From: an uncultured Clostridia bacterium
GTDB taxonomy: Bacteria > Bacillota > Clostridia > Christensenellales > UBA1242
Direction: 5' to 3'
Assembly (NCBI GenBank): GCA_944350115.1
Contig: CALVNZ010000005.1
Span: forward strand, 1-64,000
DNA: 64,000 nt
Shown here piece after piece: positions 1-9,378 of this stretch. The position numbers and the translations under genes are program-made. The notes beneath the pieces were generated by a model that was not told the DNA's origin, did not search any database, and saw only the letters and a list, made by a program, of their open reading frames with translations. The stretch's first letter is position 1. Every line of letters starts with the position of its first letter.

Positions 1-26
1 AGGCATTTGACAAAAAGTCGGGTGTC

Positions 27-58
27 ACCAAAGTATTAAAACCCTTTGGTTTTTATTT
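27..58 (+). terminator. Intrinsic terminator of an off-window gene
   Basis: Stem ACCAAAG (27-33) pairs with CTTTGGT (44-50) and is followed by a T-rich run. It probably ends a rightward transcript that enters from before the window. Confidence 0.6.
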
Positions 59-100
59 TATTTCCTTATTTGATAACGAAACCTTTTTATTAATTGCAAA

Positions 101-133
101 AAAAAGAAGACTGATTTCGGTCTTCTTTTTTTT
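101..133. terminator. Bidirectional terminator
   Basis: AAGAAGAC (104-111) pairs with GTCTTCTT (120-127). The stem has an A-run on the left and a T-run on the right, so it can stop transcripts in both directions. It lies directly after the stop codon of the leftward gene at 136-765. Confidence 0.8.
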
Positions 134-135
134 AT

Positions 136-765
136 TTATTTAATTCTTACAAATGGTTCAATAGTAGCAACTTCTTCGGAAAACAAATCATTTATTTGTT
201 TTTTATGATATAGTTCATTAGCAACGCTGTGGTTTTGATCAACGTATAATCCACTTAATAAAGAGCTTTCTTCTTCTATCAATTTATCAAAATTTTCTTT
301 TACTTGTTGATTATATGGATTTTTACCATACGCAAAATAGATGTATGCCGTTTTTAAAAATTTTAATTTTTCTTCTTGAATATCAAATAAATCAGCAAAA
401 TCTACAAATGTTTGACTGGTTATTATAGTGTCTATTTGATCTATATTTGAAATGTCATCTTTTGCATATTTAATATGTCTGTCGACATAATTTAAAAGCC
501 AAAGACTTTTTTCATAATAGTTTTGCGCTTCAAGCAAGCAAATGGACATGTATTTTAAAATTTTACTCATGTCTTGCTCAAAGCAATATTCAAATTCATC
601 GTCCTTTTGCAAATCATCCATTTGTTTTTCATAAAAAGATTTAAGATCGCCTAAAATTCTTCCAAATTTAGAATATTTGTAACTTGCCAAAGAGTGACAA
701 TCTTGCAATTTTTTTAATTTTTTTTGTTTGCTAAATTGAGGGAATATGTTTTTTGGTTGTTTCAT
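136..765 (-). CDS. Hypothetical helical protein, 209 aa
   Basis: I do not recognise this protein. It is charged, rich in Lys, Asp and Glu, and apparently all-helical, with no signal peptide or membrane segment, so it should be cytoplasmic. The ATG is preceded by an AAAGGAT ribosome binding site. A leftward promoter lies upstream (TTGACA read on the minus strand at 815-810, 16-nt spacer, TAAAAT at 793-788). The gene is a single transcription unit ending in the terminator at 101-133. It is divergent from recJ, and the two promoters lie side by side in the 766-867 gap. No function can be inferred. Confidence 0.75.
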   Translation of the reverse strand: MKQPKNIFPQFSKQKKLKKLQDCHSLASYKYSKFGRILGDLKSFYEKQMDDLQKDDEFEYCFEQDMSKILKYMSICLLEAQNYYEKSLWLLNYVDRHIKYAKDDISNIDQIDTIITSQTFVDFADLFDIQEEKLKFLKTAYIYFAYGKNPYNQQVKENFDKLIEEESSLLSGLYVDQNHSVANELYHKKQINDLFSEEVATIEPFVRIK

Positions 766-827
766 TTTTTTATCCTTTATGAATTATATTTTATCATATT
801 AAAAATTATTGTCAATATCAAATTTGT

Positions 828-856
828 TTGGAAAAGAAAATTTTGTTTGTTATAAT
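828..856 (+). promoter_or_regulatory. recJ promoter, near-leaderless
   Basis: TTGGAA (828-833), 17-nt spacer, TATAAT (851-856). The predicted transcription start is about 863, only about 5 nt before the ATG at 868. A TTG at 856 lies inside the -10 hexamer and so cannot be the start codon. Confidence 0.75.
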
Positions 857-867
857 TGAATCAGAAG

Positions 868-3228
868 ATGATTTTTAAAAAATATTTTAATAAAGACGCA
901 GACAGCGCAAATCTTTTTGCTGAGGAATTTCATATTTCTCCATTTGTTATGGAGATAATTTTGTCGCGTGGGATTAACACGCGTGAAAAAATTGAAGAGT
1001 TTTTAAATCCTAAAGTTTTTATTGATCCATTTTTGCTGGACGGAGTTAAAGAATTTTGTGAAAGAATTGAGTTGGCATCTCAGTTAGGGGATAAAGTTGT
1101 AATTTTTGGCGACTATGATGTTGATGGAGTTTGTGCCACCGCGATTATGATTAAAGCTTTAATGAGAAAAGGAATTAAAGCCAATTATTACATGCCTAAT
1201 AGATATGTTGACGGATATGGTTTGACAAAAGAGACTATTGACAAAGTTATAGACAAGTTTAATCCAAACTTAATCATTACTGTGGATTGTGGTATTTCAT
1301 GCCATGATGAAGTCGAGTATGCGGCATCACGGGGCGTTGAAATCATCGTGACAGATCATCATGAGCTTCCTGAAATTTTGCCAGAGGGTTTAGTTATAAA
1401 TGCCAAAAAAGAAGGGCAAAAGTTCGGTTTTAAGGAATTGTGTGGAGCGGGGCTTGCTTATAAATTAAGCGAAGCGCTTTTGGGGCAAAAAGGTGTGGAA
1501 GATTTGCTTCCTATTGCAGCCATTGCGACTATTGCAGACATAGTCCCTCTTTTAAGCGAGAACAGAACTATTGTCACAAAAGGCCTCAAACTTTTTGAAA
1601 GACATTTGCCAATAGGGCTAAAGGCATTGATGAAAGAAAATAAAGTTTCACTTTCAAAACCTTCTTCATCTGCGATATCTTTTAAAATTTCACCAAAACT
1701 TAATGCTTCTGGAAGAATGGGTGATGCTTCTGATTCATTAAATTTGATTTTAGAGTCTGACCCTGTGAAAGTTAAAAAATACATCGAAAAAATAAATGGG
1801 CATAATTTAAAACGGCAGGCTTTGTGCAACAAGATTTATGATGAGGCAATTAAAGCGCTTGAAAGAATTGACATGAAAAAGATTCGCGTGATCACGCTTG
1901 CTTCAAAGAAATGGGATCAAGGTGTGCTTGGAATAGTTTGTTCAAGGCTTGTTGAAAAATTTCATCGACCTGTGTTTTTGTTTGCGCAAGAGGGAGATGT
2001 TTTAAAGGGGTCGGGTAGAAGCATTGATGACATTAACATTCATTCCGTTTTATCTTCTTTAAGTGATATTTTAGTGACTTATGGTGGACATTCTATGGCG
2101 GCTGGTGTGACAATTAAACTTTCAGATTACAAGGATTTTACAAACAGAATAAATGCTGTTATGTTTGAAAATGTAAATGAACAAGCGTTTATGCCGATCA
2201 CTTATTATGATTCTGACATTTCACTTGATCAAATTGATGATGTATTGTTAAAGGAGCTTGCTTTGTTGGAGCCTTGTGGTTGTGCTAATCCTACGCCAAG
2301 ATTTAAAATTACTTCGCAAGAATTGTCTTTGCAACCAATGAAAAGATTTCCAGAACACGCAGAAATCAAAATTGGAGATTTCCCATTAATTTATTTTAAT
2401 TACACACAAATGGCAAAAATTTTGCGTTTTTCAAGGCAAAAAAGTTTTATTTTTGAATTTCAAGAAGGAGAAAGAAAAGGGATTATAAATTATTTTGATG
2501 GCGGGTCATTTATCGCGCAAGACGCAAATAACTATGTTTTTCCTGTTGAAGTTGAACAATTAAAATACGAAAAATCTTCGCCCGCTAAATATAATTTTTA
2601 TCAAAAGGAAAACCTTTTGGAATTTGTTTCTTCAACATTTTCCACGGTTTTTGGCACAGCTTTTGTTGCGTTTAATGCTTATGATTATGTGGATTTTGCC
2701 AAAAATTATTCTGGACAAAGTTTGTTTTACTATGGGATTTGTGATAATTTTTGTGCAGGGTATAATAGTTTGTTATTATCGCCAGAAGGAGTGGATTGGG
2801 TCAAAAACTTTTCAAAAATTGTCTTTTTAAATCCAATTTTAGAAGAAGGCTATATTAGTGAAATTAACAAAATCACATCAGCTGAAATTTTTGTCCCTAT
2901 GGACAAAACTCCGAACATGAATAGATATAAACTCTTAAATTTATCGCGTGAAAATTTTGGTAAAATTTATTCTATTCTTGCTTCAAAAACAGGCGTGTGT
3001 TTTTCAGATGTTTTTGATTGCTTTGAAAAACTTTTCGCTTTGAAAAAGTACAAATTTATAGATGTTTATGTTGCAATTCAAGTGTTTAAAGAATTAAATT
3101 TACTTATTATGGAAGAAGGTTTGTTTTTTAAGTTTAAAACCGTTAAGAATATTAAGAGAAATTTGACAGATTCAAAAATTTATAATAAACTGAGTTTGAT
3201 AAAAAATATTTATAAGGATGAGAAATGA
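868..3228 (+). CDS. recJ: Single-stranded-DNA-specific exonuclease RecJ
   Basis: RecJ is a 5'-3' exonuclease on single-stranded DNA that works in recombination and mismatch repair. The DHH-family metal motifs are visible: GDYDVDG (about residue 80), TVDCGIS, and TDHHELPE (about 160). The DHHA1 motif GGHSMAAG is near residue 415. At 786 aa it is longer than the roughly 570-aa core, and the C-terminal extension is poorly conserved. I chose ATG 868 because an upstream in-frame TTG (856) sits in the -10 box. The stop overlaps the rel start (ATGA), so the two are translationally coupled. The recJ-rel order is common in Clostridia and Bacilli. Confidence 0.95.
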   Translation: MIFKKYFNKDADSANLFAEEFHISPFVMEIILSRGINTREKIEEFLNPKVFIDPFLLDGVKEFCERIELASQLGDKVVIFGDYDVDGVCATAIMIKALMRKGIKANYYMPNRYVDGYGLTKETIDKVIDKFNPNLIITVDCGISCHDEVEYAASRGVEIIVTDHHELPEILPEGLVINAKKEGQKFGFKELCGAGLAYKLSEALLGQKGVEDLLPIAAIATIADIVPLLSENRTIVTKGLKLFERHLPIGLKALMKENKVSLSKPSSSAISFKISPKLNASGRMGDASDSLNLILESDPVKVKKYIEKINGHNLKRQALCNKIYDEAIKALERIDMKKIRVITLASKKWDQGVLGIVCSRLVEKFHRPVFLFAQEGDVLKGSGRSIDDINIHSVLSSLSDILVTYGGHSMAAGVTIKLSDYKDFTNRINAVMFENVNEQAFMPITYYDSDISLDQIDDVLLKELALLEPCGCANPTPRFKITSQELSLQPMKRFPEHAEIKIGDFPLIYFNYTQMAKILRFSRQKSFIFEFQEGERKGIINYFDGGSFIAQDANNYVFPVEVEQLKYEKSSPAKYNFYQKENLLEFVSSTFSTVFGTAFVAFNAYDYVDFAKNYSGQSLFYYGICDNFCAGYNSLLLSPEGVDWVKNFSKIVFLNPILEEGYISEINKITSAEIFVPMDKTPNMNRYKLLNLSRENFGKIYSILASKTGVCFSDVFDCFEKLFALKKYKFIDVYVAIQVFKELNLLIMEEGLFFKFKTVKNIKRNLTDSKIYNKLSLIKNIYKDEK

Positions 3229-5315
3229 AAAAAACTTTGGTGTTTAAGGAAATTTTATCCTCATATAAACTTCAAGAAAAAGATAAAATTTTAATTTTAA
3301 AACTTTTAGATGATAAAATAGATTTTGATAGAATTGATGAGATTCTTGATTTTATGACGGAACTTAAACTTGATAAAAGCTCACTGATAGGTTTTTTGGC
3401 ATACCAACTTTATAAAGTTGATCAAGAACGCGCTGAAAGTTTGCTTAAAGAATTGACTAAAGATGAACTTAAAATTTTTGAAGGTTTCAAAAGTTTGAAA
3501 GAAATGAGATATCTTACAAGAACTGAAGAAGTTGATGATATTAGGCGATTGTTTTTGGGGCTTGGCAAAGACTTGCGAGTGGTTATTATTAAACTTGCAG
3601 GCATATTGTATGATGTCAAACATTTGAAAGAACCATTAAGCGAAAAAGACAAGGACTTTGTTTCTAATGTCAAAGAAATTTTTGCTCCTTTGGCAGAAAG
3701 ACTTGGGCTTTCTACTATGAAATCTATAATGGAAGATTATTGTTTTAGATATCAAGATCCTAAAATGTACAATATGCTTGTTAATTCAATCGAACTTAAA
3801 AAAGATGAAAATGACATGCAAATTGAAATAACTAAATTTCGGTTGCAAAAAATATTAGATGAACTTGGTATAAAAGGAGAAATTCAAGCAAGACAAAAAC
3901 ATGTTTCTTCAATTTTTAGAAAAATAAAAACTCAAAATGTGACGCTTGCACAAATTTATGATTTAGTAGCGATGCGAGTTTTAGTCAATACTGTTGAAGA
4001 ATGTTATGCTGTTTTTGGCAAAATTCACTCAATATATAAACCTATGCAGGGAAGAGTTAAAGATTATATTTCAAATCCAAAACCAAACGGCTATCAAACT
4101 TTGCATACAACTGTCATTGTTGAAAATCAAAGACCACTTGAAATTCAAATTCGCACTTTTGATATGCACAAAAATTGCGAGTATGGTGTTGCTGCGCATT
4201 GGATGTACAAAGAAAAACGCGACAAAATGGCAAAGCTTGATCGAAAGATAAGTTGGTTTAGAGAGATTATGGAGAAAGCACAAAATTATTCATCAGAAGA
4301 TTTTGTGGAATCTTTAAAAACAGATCTTTACACTGGCGAAATTTTTGTTCAAACGCCAAAAGGGAAGGTTTTGGAATTTCCAGTTGGAGCAACTGTGATT
4401 GATTTTGCTTATTCAATCCATTCAGACATTGGAAATCATTGTGTTGGTGGAAAAATAAACAACATCATGAAGCCACTTTTCACAGAACTTAAAAATGGCG
4501 ATGTTGTTGAAATCATCACAAATCCAAATTCAAAAGGACCGTCAAGAGATTGGTTAAACCATGTTAAAACTTCCTCTGCGCGTGGCAAAATTAAATCTTT
4601 CTTCAAAACCGAAATGAAAGAAGAAAACATTGCCAATGGTAAAACAATGTTTGAAGAAGCGGTTAGAAACAGACAATTCCTGTCATCTCAACTTCTTGAA
4701 GAAAAATATATCGAAGAACTTTTGTTCAAATATTCAATGGATTCAATGGATGAGCTTTATGCTGCAATAGGCTCGGGCTCTTTGGTGGCTGCGCAAGTTG
4801 CAGGAAGATTTATTGCTTTATATTTAAAAGATCATAACTTACTAAAAAAACGAAATGAATCTATTAAGATAAAAGAAAATAATGATGGAGTCATTGTGGA
4901 TGGCACAACGGGGCTTCTAGTTAGATATGCGGGCTGTTGTCACCCTGTGGCTGGCGATGATATTGTTGGCTACATTTCACAAGGCAAGGGTGTTACTATT
5001 CACAGAAAGGATTGTTTAAATTTAAAATACTTGGATCCTATGCGAATAGTAAACGTCGAATGGGAAGAAAAAGCACAAAGAGATTTTATAATCGAAATCA
5101 AACTTATCGCTGAAAAAACGCCAACAATTTTAAATAAAATTACTTCAAACATAACCGCTTCTAAAATTTCGTTGCGTGCTTTTGAAGCAAAAGAAACTTC
5201 TGACCAAATAGAGTGCAATATCATTGTTTTTGTGAAAAGTCGTGATGAAGTTGAAAATATTGTCAACATGCTTTCACAAATCAATGGTGTGAAAAAAGTG
5301 ACAAGGATAAATTGA
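3225..5315 (+). CDS. Rel-type (p)ppGpp synthetase with degenerate hydrolase domain
   Basis: This is the long RelA/SpoT homologue, 696 aa, for the stringent-response alarmone. The synthetase domain is intact, with the RVKD motif at about 277 followed by the PKPNGYQTLH motif and EIQIRT. It is followed by TGS (about 370-435), a Cys/His-containing region and a C-terminal ACT domain. The N-terminal hydrolase domain is shortened and has lost its signature. The HDVVED position reads AYQLYK (59-64), and the ADRLHN motif reads AGILYD (125-130), so the Mn-binding His and Asp residues are gone. By inference it makes but cannot degrade (p)ppGpp. It overlaps recJ (ATGA) and hemZ (TGATG), so it lies in one operon with them. 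Confidence 0.93.
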   Translation: MKKTLVFKEILSSYKLQEKDKILILKLLDDKIDFDRIDEILDFMTELKLDKSSLIGFLAYQLYKVDQERAESLLKELTKDELKIFEGFKSLKEMRYLTRTEEVDDIRRLFLGLGKDLRVVIIKLAGILYDVKHLKEPLSEKDKDFVSNVKEIFAPLAERLGLSTMKSIMEDYCFRYQDPKMYNMLVNSIELKKDENDMQIEITKFRLQKILDELGIKGEIQARQKHVSSIFRKIKTQNVTLAQIYDLVAMRVLVNTVEECYAVFGKIHSIYKPMQGRVKDYISNPKPNGYQTLHTTVIVENQRPLEIQIRTFDMHKNCEYGVAAHWMYKEKRDKMAKLDRKISWFREIMEKAQNYSSEDFVESLKTDLYTGEIFVQTPKGKVLEFPVGATVIDFAYSIHSDIGNHCVGGKINNIMKPLFTELKNGDVVEIITNPNSKGPSRDWLNHVKTSSARGKIKSFFKTEMKEENIANGKTMFEEAVRNRQFLSSQLLEEKYIEELLFKYSMDSMDELYAAIGSGSLVAAQVAGRFIALYLKDHNLLKKRNESIKIKENNDGVIVDGTTGLLVRYAGCCHPVAGDDIVGYISQGKGVTIHRKDCLNLKYLDPMRIVNVEWEEKAQRDFIIEIKLIAEKTPTILNKITSNITASKISLRAFEAKETSDQIECNIIVFVKSRDEVENIVNMLSQINGVKKVTRIN

Positions 5316-6703
5316 TGATTAAAACCAATTCAGAATTCAAAAAAGAGCTTGATGATTTATTGATCATGTTTTATGATCAAGATTCTGTCATGGACATTGT
5401 TCATGAAGAAATGAGAGCTGGCAAACTTTTTGAAATTTTTAAATGCCATGGGAAAACTTTTGAATATGAATATAATGACCCAACGGGAAGCGAATTAAGA
5501 CAAAAAAGTTTAAGAAAAAGATATGCGCTTTTGTCATTATATAAAATGCTTGTGAAAATGGAAGGCAGGACTTTACCGTGGGGAAGTTTCACTGGCATTA
5601 GACCAACAGCACTTGCTCGCACAGGAATTGAAAGCGGAGAAACAAAAGAACACACTGTCACTGAATTTTTAGAAAAAGAATTTATGATAAGCAATGAAAA
5701 AGCCGTGCTTGTTTCAAAAATTTTGAAAAATCAAAAGGGAATTATTAGGAACGACCACTTAATTGATTTTTATGTAAATATTCCAATTTGTCCATCGCGA
5801 TGTTTGTATTGTAGTTTTATTTCTAATGAAGTAAAACAAGTGAAAAATCTTGTTGAGCCTTATATAGATTGTGTTATTAAAGAAATTAGAGCCATGAAAA
5901 AGCTTATTTATGACAAAGCTTTGATTGTGCGAACAATTTATGTTGGCGGAGGAACTCCGTCTGTTTTGGAACCGTCGCAACTTGATAGATTGCTTGACGA
6001 ACTGACTTTTCCAGTCAATGAATTCACTGTCGAATGTGGAAGACCTGAAACCATCACAAAAGAAAAACTTGATGTTCTTGAAAAACACGGCGTAACAAGA
6101 ATTTGCATCAACCCGCAAACATTTTCTGATGCAACGCTTAAAAGAATTGGAAGATTACATAAAAAAGCTGATGTTTTTAACGCATATGCTTTGGCGATTG
6201 AAAAAGGCTTTAAAGTAAACATGGATTTTATTGTTGGTTTGCCAGGAGAAAAAGCGGGGACGATCACAAAAACTTTGTCAACTTTATTAGATTTGGCTCC
6301 AAATAACATCACACTGCACACCCTTTCGCTTAAAAGGGGAAGCGCACTTTTTGAAAATCATGAGCAACTTGGATTTAAAAATTTAAACAAAGTTATTTCA
6401 AAATGTGAAAGTGATTTGATGAACGCAGGTTACAAACCTTATTATCTATATCGTCAAAAATATCAACTTGGTGGACTCGAAAATGTCGGTTTTTTTAGAG
6501 ATGAAGATTTGTGTCAATTTAATATCGATTCTATGGAAGAGACGGCTTCAATCATCGCAGTGGGCGCAAATGCCATCACGAAAAGAGTTTTTAGCATTGA
6601 AAATCGTATAGAAAGAGAGCCAAATGTCAAGTTTATAAAAGATTACATTGAAAGAGTTGATGAAATGATTGAAAGAAAAATCAAACTTTTTGAAAATGTT
6701 TAA
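5315..6703 (+). CDS. hemZ: HemZ-family radical SAM coproporphyrinogen dehydrogenase
   Basis: The protein has 462 aa. The radical SAM cluster motif CxxxCxxC is present as CPSRCLYC at about residue 160, followed by the glycine-rich YVGGGTPS. The GSFTGIRPTALA segment upstream is typical of HemZ-type proteins, which are relatives of anaerobic coproporphyrinogen oxidase HemN. Placement after rel matches Clostridia. The start ATG at 5315 overlaps the rel stop (TGATG), with AAGGA upstream; a TTG one codon earlier is less likely. Whether this organism makes haem is unknown. Other haem-family radical SAM roles, such as haem chaperone, are possible. Confidence 0.88.
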   Translation: MIKTNSEFKKELDDLLIMFYDQDSVMDIVHEEMRAGKLFEIFKCHGKTFEYEYNDPTGSELRQKSLRKRYALLSLYKMLVKMEGRTLPWGSFTGIRPTALARTGIESGETKEHTVTEFLEKEFMISNEKAVLVSKILKNQKGIIRNDHLIDFYVNIPICPSRCLYCSFISNEVKQVKNLVEPYIDCVIKEIRAMKKLIYDKALIVRTIYVGGGTPSVLEPSQLDRLLDELTFPVNEFTVECGRPETITKEKLDVLEKHGVTRICINPQTFSDATLKRIGRLHKKADVFNAYALAIEKGFKVNMDFIVGLPGEKAGTITKTLSTLLDLAPNNITLHTLSLKRGSALFENHEQLGFKNLNKVISKCESDLMNAGYKPYYLYRQKYQLGGLENVGFFRDEDLCQFNIDSMEETASIIAVGANAITKRVFSIENRIEREPNVKFIKDYIERVDEMIERKIKLFENV

Positions 6704-6711
6704 TTAATCAC

Positions 6712-6740
6712 TTTACAAAAATTTGTTTTTGTGCTATATT
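6712..6740 (+). promoter_or_regulatory. rpsO promoter
   Basis: TTTACA (6712-6717), 17-nt spacer, TATATT (6735-6740). The predicted start is near 6747, which leaves a leader of about 84 nt before rpsO. Confidence 0.7.
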
Positions 6741-6746
6741 ATCAAA

Positions 6747-6830
6747 GTCGATAAGACCTAAACGCAGTAAAACGACAGCCTCTGACGTTTAACTTCGTTT
6801 CAAGGTGTCAAGTATTAATGGAGGTTGAAA
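6747..6830 (+). promoter_or_regulatory. Structured rpsO leader, candidate S15 autoregulatory RNA
   Basis: The leader contains an imperfect hairpin closed by TAAACG (6759-6764) and CGTTTA (6786-6791), with further self-complementary segments up to the GGAGG ribosome binding site (about 6820). S15 represses its own mRNA in many bacteria through unrelated leader folds. That makes this a reasonable candidate, but no known S15-leader class is assigned here. Confidence 0.45.
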
Positions 6831-7100
6831 ATGGATTCAGAAAAGAAACAAGCAATCATTAATCAATTCAAACAATCAGAAAATGACACTGGTTCAGTTC
6901 AAGTGCAAGTCGCACTTTTGACAGAAAGAATCAATCATTTGACTGAACATTTGAAAACTAACCACAAAGACAATCATTCAAGAAGAGGATTGCTTCAAAT
7001 GGTTGGTAAAAGAAAAGGTTTCTTGCTTTATCTTAAAGAAAAAGATATTGAAGCTTACAGAGCTCTTATCAAATCACTTAACATTAGAGATGTTAAATAA
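6831..7100 (+). CDS. rpsO: 30S ribosomal protein S15
   Basis: At 89 aa it has the usual length for S15, which binds 16S rRNA early in assembly of the small-subunit platform. The family core is clear, with [15 protein letters not shown] near the start and [15 protein letters not shown] in the middle. The ATG at 6831 follows GGAGG at good spacing; an in-frame TTG two codons earlier overlaps the ribosome binding site and was not used. The gene sits directly upstream of pnp, as in most bacteria. A structured leader precedes it. Confidence 0.97.
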   Translation: MDSEKKQAIINQFKQSENDTGSVQVQVALLTERINHLTEHLKTNHKDNHSRRGLLQMVGKRKGFLLYLKEKDIEAYRALIKSLNIRDVK

Positions 7101-7110
7101 TCATTAAAAG

Positions 7111-7146
7111 AAAAGGGGGTGCGAATGTTTTTTTGCCCTCTTTTTT
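7111..7146 (+). terminator. Terminator or attenuator between rpsO and pnp
   Basis: AAAGGGGG (7112-7119) pairs with the CCCTCTTT segment (about 7136-7143) with one G-U pair, followed by T residues. The pnp ribosome binding site follows within 15 nt, so partial read-through is likely. Confidence 0.55.
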
Positions 7147-7166
7147 AAAAATTAAAGGAGATAGTT

Positions 7167-9254
7167 ATGATTCACGGAAAAAAATTTGAAATTCAAATAG
7201 GAAGAGATTTAGTCACATTTGAAACTGGTGCATTAGCTGAACAAGCGAATGGTCATTGTTTGGTTCGTTGTGGCGAAACTGTGGTTATGGTCAATGTCAC
7301 TATGTCAAAAGAACCAAGACCAGGCATTGATTTTTTCCCATTAGGTGTTGATTTTGAAGAAAAAATGTATTCAGTAGGGAAAATCCCAGGGGGGTTCAAA
7401 AAGAGAGAAGGAAGGCCTTCTGACAAAGCTATTTTGACTTCTCGTTTGATTGACAGACCTTTGAGACCATTGTTCCCAAAAGGTTTTTACAATGATGTTT
7501 CAGTTGTCGCAACAGCACTTTCTGTTGAGCCTGACCATGCACCTGAAGTTCTTGCTATGCTTGGTTCAAGCTTTGCTTTGTCAATCAGTGACATTCCATT
7601 TGAAGGGCCAACAGGTTCAGTGCAAGTTGGAATGATTGACGGCAAGTTTATTTTAAACCCAAATCAAGAAGAAAGAGAAAAATCACGCATGGCTTTGACT
7701 GTAAGTGGAACAGAAGAAGCTGTTTTAATGGTTGAAGCGGGTGCAAAAGAAGTTCCAGAAGAAGTTATGCTTGATGCCATTATGTTTGGTCATGAAGAAA
7801 TCAAAAAGATTGTTAGATTCATAAAGAAAGTAAAAGCAGAAATTGGCAAACCATTAAATCCTAACATTAAGTATGAAGTTGTGCCAGAAGAGTTAAATAA
7901 AGCGGTTCGTGAATATGCTGACAAGCTTTTGGATCACGCCCTTGACACATTTGACAGAGAAGAAAGACAAAATCGTCAAGAACAAGTAGATATTGATGTC
8001 AAAGCTCATTTCGCTGAAATTTTCCCAGAACAAGAAAAGTTTATTGGTGATGTTTTATACAAAATGACCAAAGAAAAAGTTAGAGCAAAAATATTAAACA
8101 AAGGAATCAGACCAGATGGCAGAAAACTCACTGAAATTCGTCCAATTTGGAGTGAAGTTGGTGTTCTTCCACGTGTTCATGGATCTGCTGTTTTCACAAG
8201 AGGTCAAACACAAGTTTTAACATCTTTAACGCTTGGAACTGTTTCTGACATGCAAAAATTGGAAGGTCTTGATGATGAAGAAGTGAACAGATATGTTCAT
8301 CATTACAATATGCCTCCTTATGCAACAGGGGAAGCTAGAAGTTTGAAAAGCCCAGGAAGAAGAGAAATTGGCCATGGCGCACTTGCTGAAAGAGCACTTG
8401 AACCAGTTATTCCATCAGAGGAAGAATTCCCTTATGCTTTGAGGCTTGTTAGTGAAGTTACATCATCAAATGGTTCATCTTCAATGGCAAGTGTTTGTGG
8501 TTCAACTTTGGCATTAATGGATGGTGGCGTTCCTATTTCATCTCCAGTTGCAGGAATTGCTATGGGGCTCATCAAAGATGACAGCTCGAAAAAAGTTGCT
8601 GTTTTGTCGGATATTCAAGGGCTTGAAGATTTCCTTGGAGACATGGACTTTAAAGTTACAGGAACTGAAAAAGGTGTCACTGCAATTCAAATGGACATAA
8701 AAATTCACGGGCTTGACAAAAACATTTTGCACACTGCACTTTTACAAGCGAGAGAAGGGCGTTTGTTTATCATGAAAAAGCTTCTTGAAACAATCAGTGA
8801 ACCAAGAAAAGAACTTTCAAAATACGCTCCAAAGATAATTTCATTTATGATTGACCCAGACAAGATTAAAGATGTGATTGGCTCTGGCGGAAAAACAATC
8901 AACAAAATTATTGATAAAACAGGTGTTAAGATTGACATTGAAGATGATGGACAAGTGTTCATTTCTTGTGAAGATATTGAAAGGGCAGAAAAGGCGAAAT
9001 CAATCATACTTGCAATTGTTGAAGATTTGATTGTCGGAAATAAATACACAGGCACAGTAGCACGCATTATGCCATTTGGTGCATTTGTTGAATTGGCAGG
9101 TGGCAAGGAAGGAATGATTCACATTTCAAAACTTTCTTCAAAACGCGTTGAAAAAGTTGAAGATGTTGTTAAGATTGGAGATGAAGTTGAAGTTGAAGTC
9201 ATAAAAATTGACGACAAAGGACGAGTTGACATGAAACTCGTTGAAAAGAAATAA
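7167..9254 (+). CDS. pnp: Polyribonucleotide nucleotidyltransferase (PNPase)
   Basis: PNPase is the phosphorolytic 3'-5' exoribonuclease of mRNA turnover and acts as a cytoplasmic trimer. All expected parts are present in 695 aa: two RNase PH-like domains (about 1-230 and 310-540), a helical linker, a KH domain with [12 protein letters not shown] near residue 570, and an S1 domain with [15 protein letters not shown] near 635. The ATG follows AAAGGAG. It lies between rpsO and ylxY, the same order as in Bacillus subtilis, and is followed by a strong terminator. Confidence 0.97.
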   Translation: MIHGKKFEIQIGRDLVTFETGALAEQANGHCLVRCGETVVMVNVTMSKEPRPGIDFFPLGVDFEEKMYSVGKIPGGFKKREGRPSDKAILTSRLIDRPLRPLFPKGFYNDVSVVATALSVEPDHAPEVLAMLGSSFALSISDIPFEGPTGSVQVGMIDGKFILNPNQEEREKSRMALTVSGTEEAVLMVEAGAKEVPEEVMLDAIMFGHEEIKKIVRFIKKVKAEIGKPLNPNIKYEVVPEELNKAVREYADKLLDHALDTFDREERQNRQEQVDIDVKAHFAEIFPEQEKFIGDVLYKMTKEKVRAKILNKGIRPDGRKLTEIRPIWSEVGVLPRVHGSAVFTRGQTQVLTSLTLGTVSDMQKLEGLDDEEVNRYVHHYNMPPYATGEARSLKSPGRREIGHGALAERALEPVIPSEEEFPYALRLVSEVTSSNGSSSMASVCGSTLALMDGGVPISSPVAGIAMGLIKDDSSKKVAVLSDIQGLEDFLGDMDFKVTGTEKGVTAIQMDIKIHGLDKNILHTALLQAREGRLFIMKKLLETISEPRKELSKYAPKIISFMIDPDKIKDVIGSGGKTINKIIDKTGVKIDIEDDGQVFISCEDIERAEKAKSIILAIVEDLIVGNKYTGTVARIMPFGAFVELAGGKEGMIHISKLSSKRVEKVEDVVKIGDEVEVEVIKIDDKGRVDMKLVEKK

Positions 9255-9266
9255 TTTTAAAGCATT

Positions 9267-9303
9267 AAAAAGAGCAGAGGGTTAAAACTTTTGCTCTTTT
9301 TTT
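9267..9303 (+). terminator. pnp terminator
   Basis: AAAAAGAGCA (9267-9276) pairs with TGCTCTTTTT (from 9292) and is followed by a T-run. Confidence 0.85.
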
Positions 9304-9378
9304 GTGTCGAAAAAAAACTTATTTTATAAAATCGGCAAAAACTGTTCTTTTAATAAAAAGTCTCGCATAAGTTATGGC

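Noticed and set aside
8705-9106. A minus-strand frame inside pnp
   Set aside because: It is a shadow of the KH and linker region of PNPase.
9304-9378. GTG start extending YlxY by 25 residues
   Set aside because: The GTG is in the pnp terminator T-tract and lacks a ribosome binding site. The membrane segment and family start fit ATG 9379.
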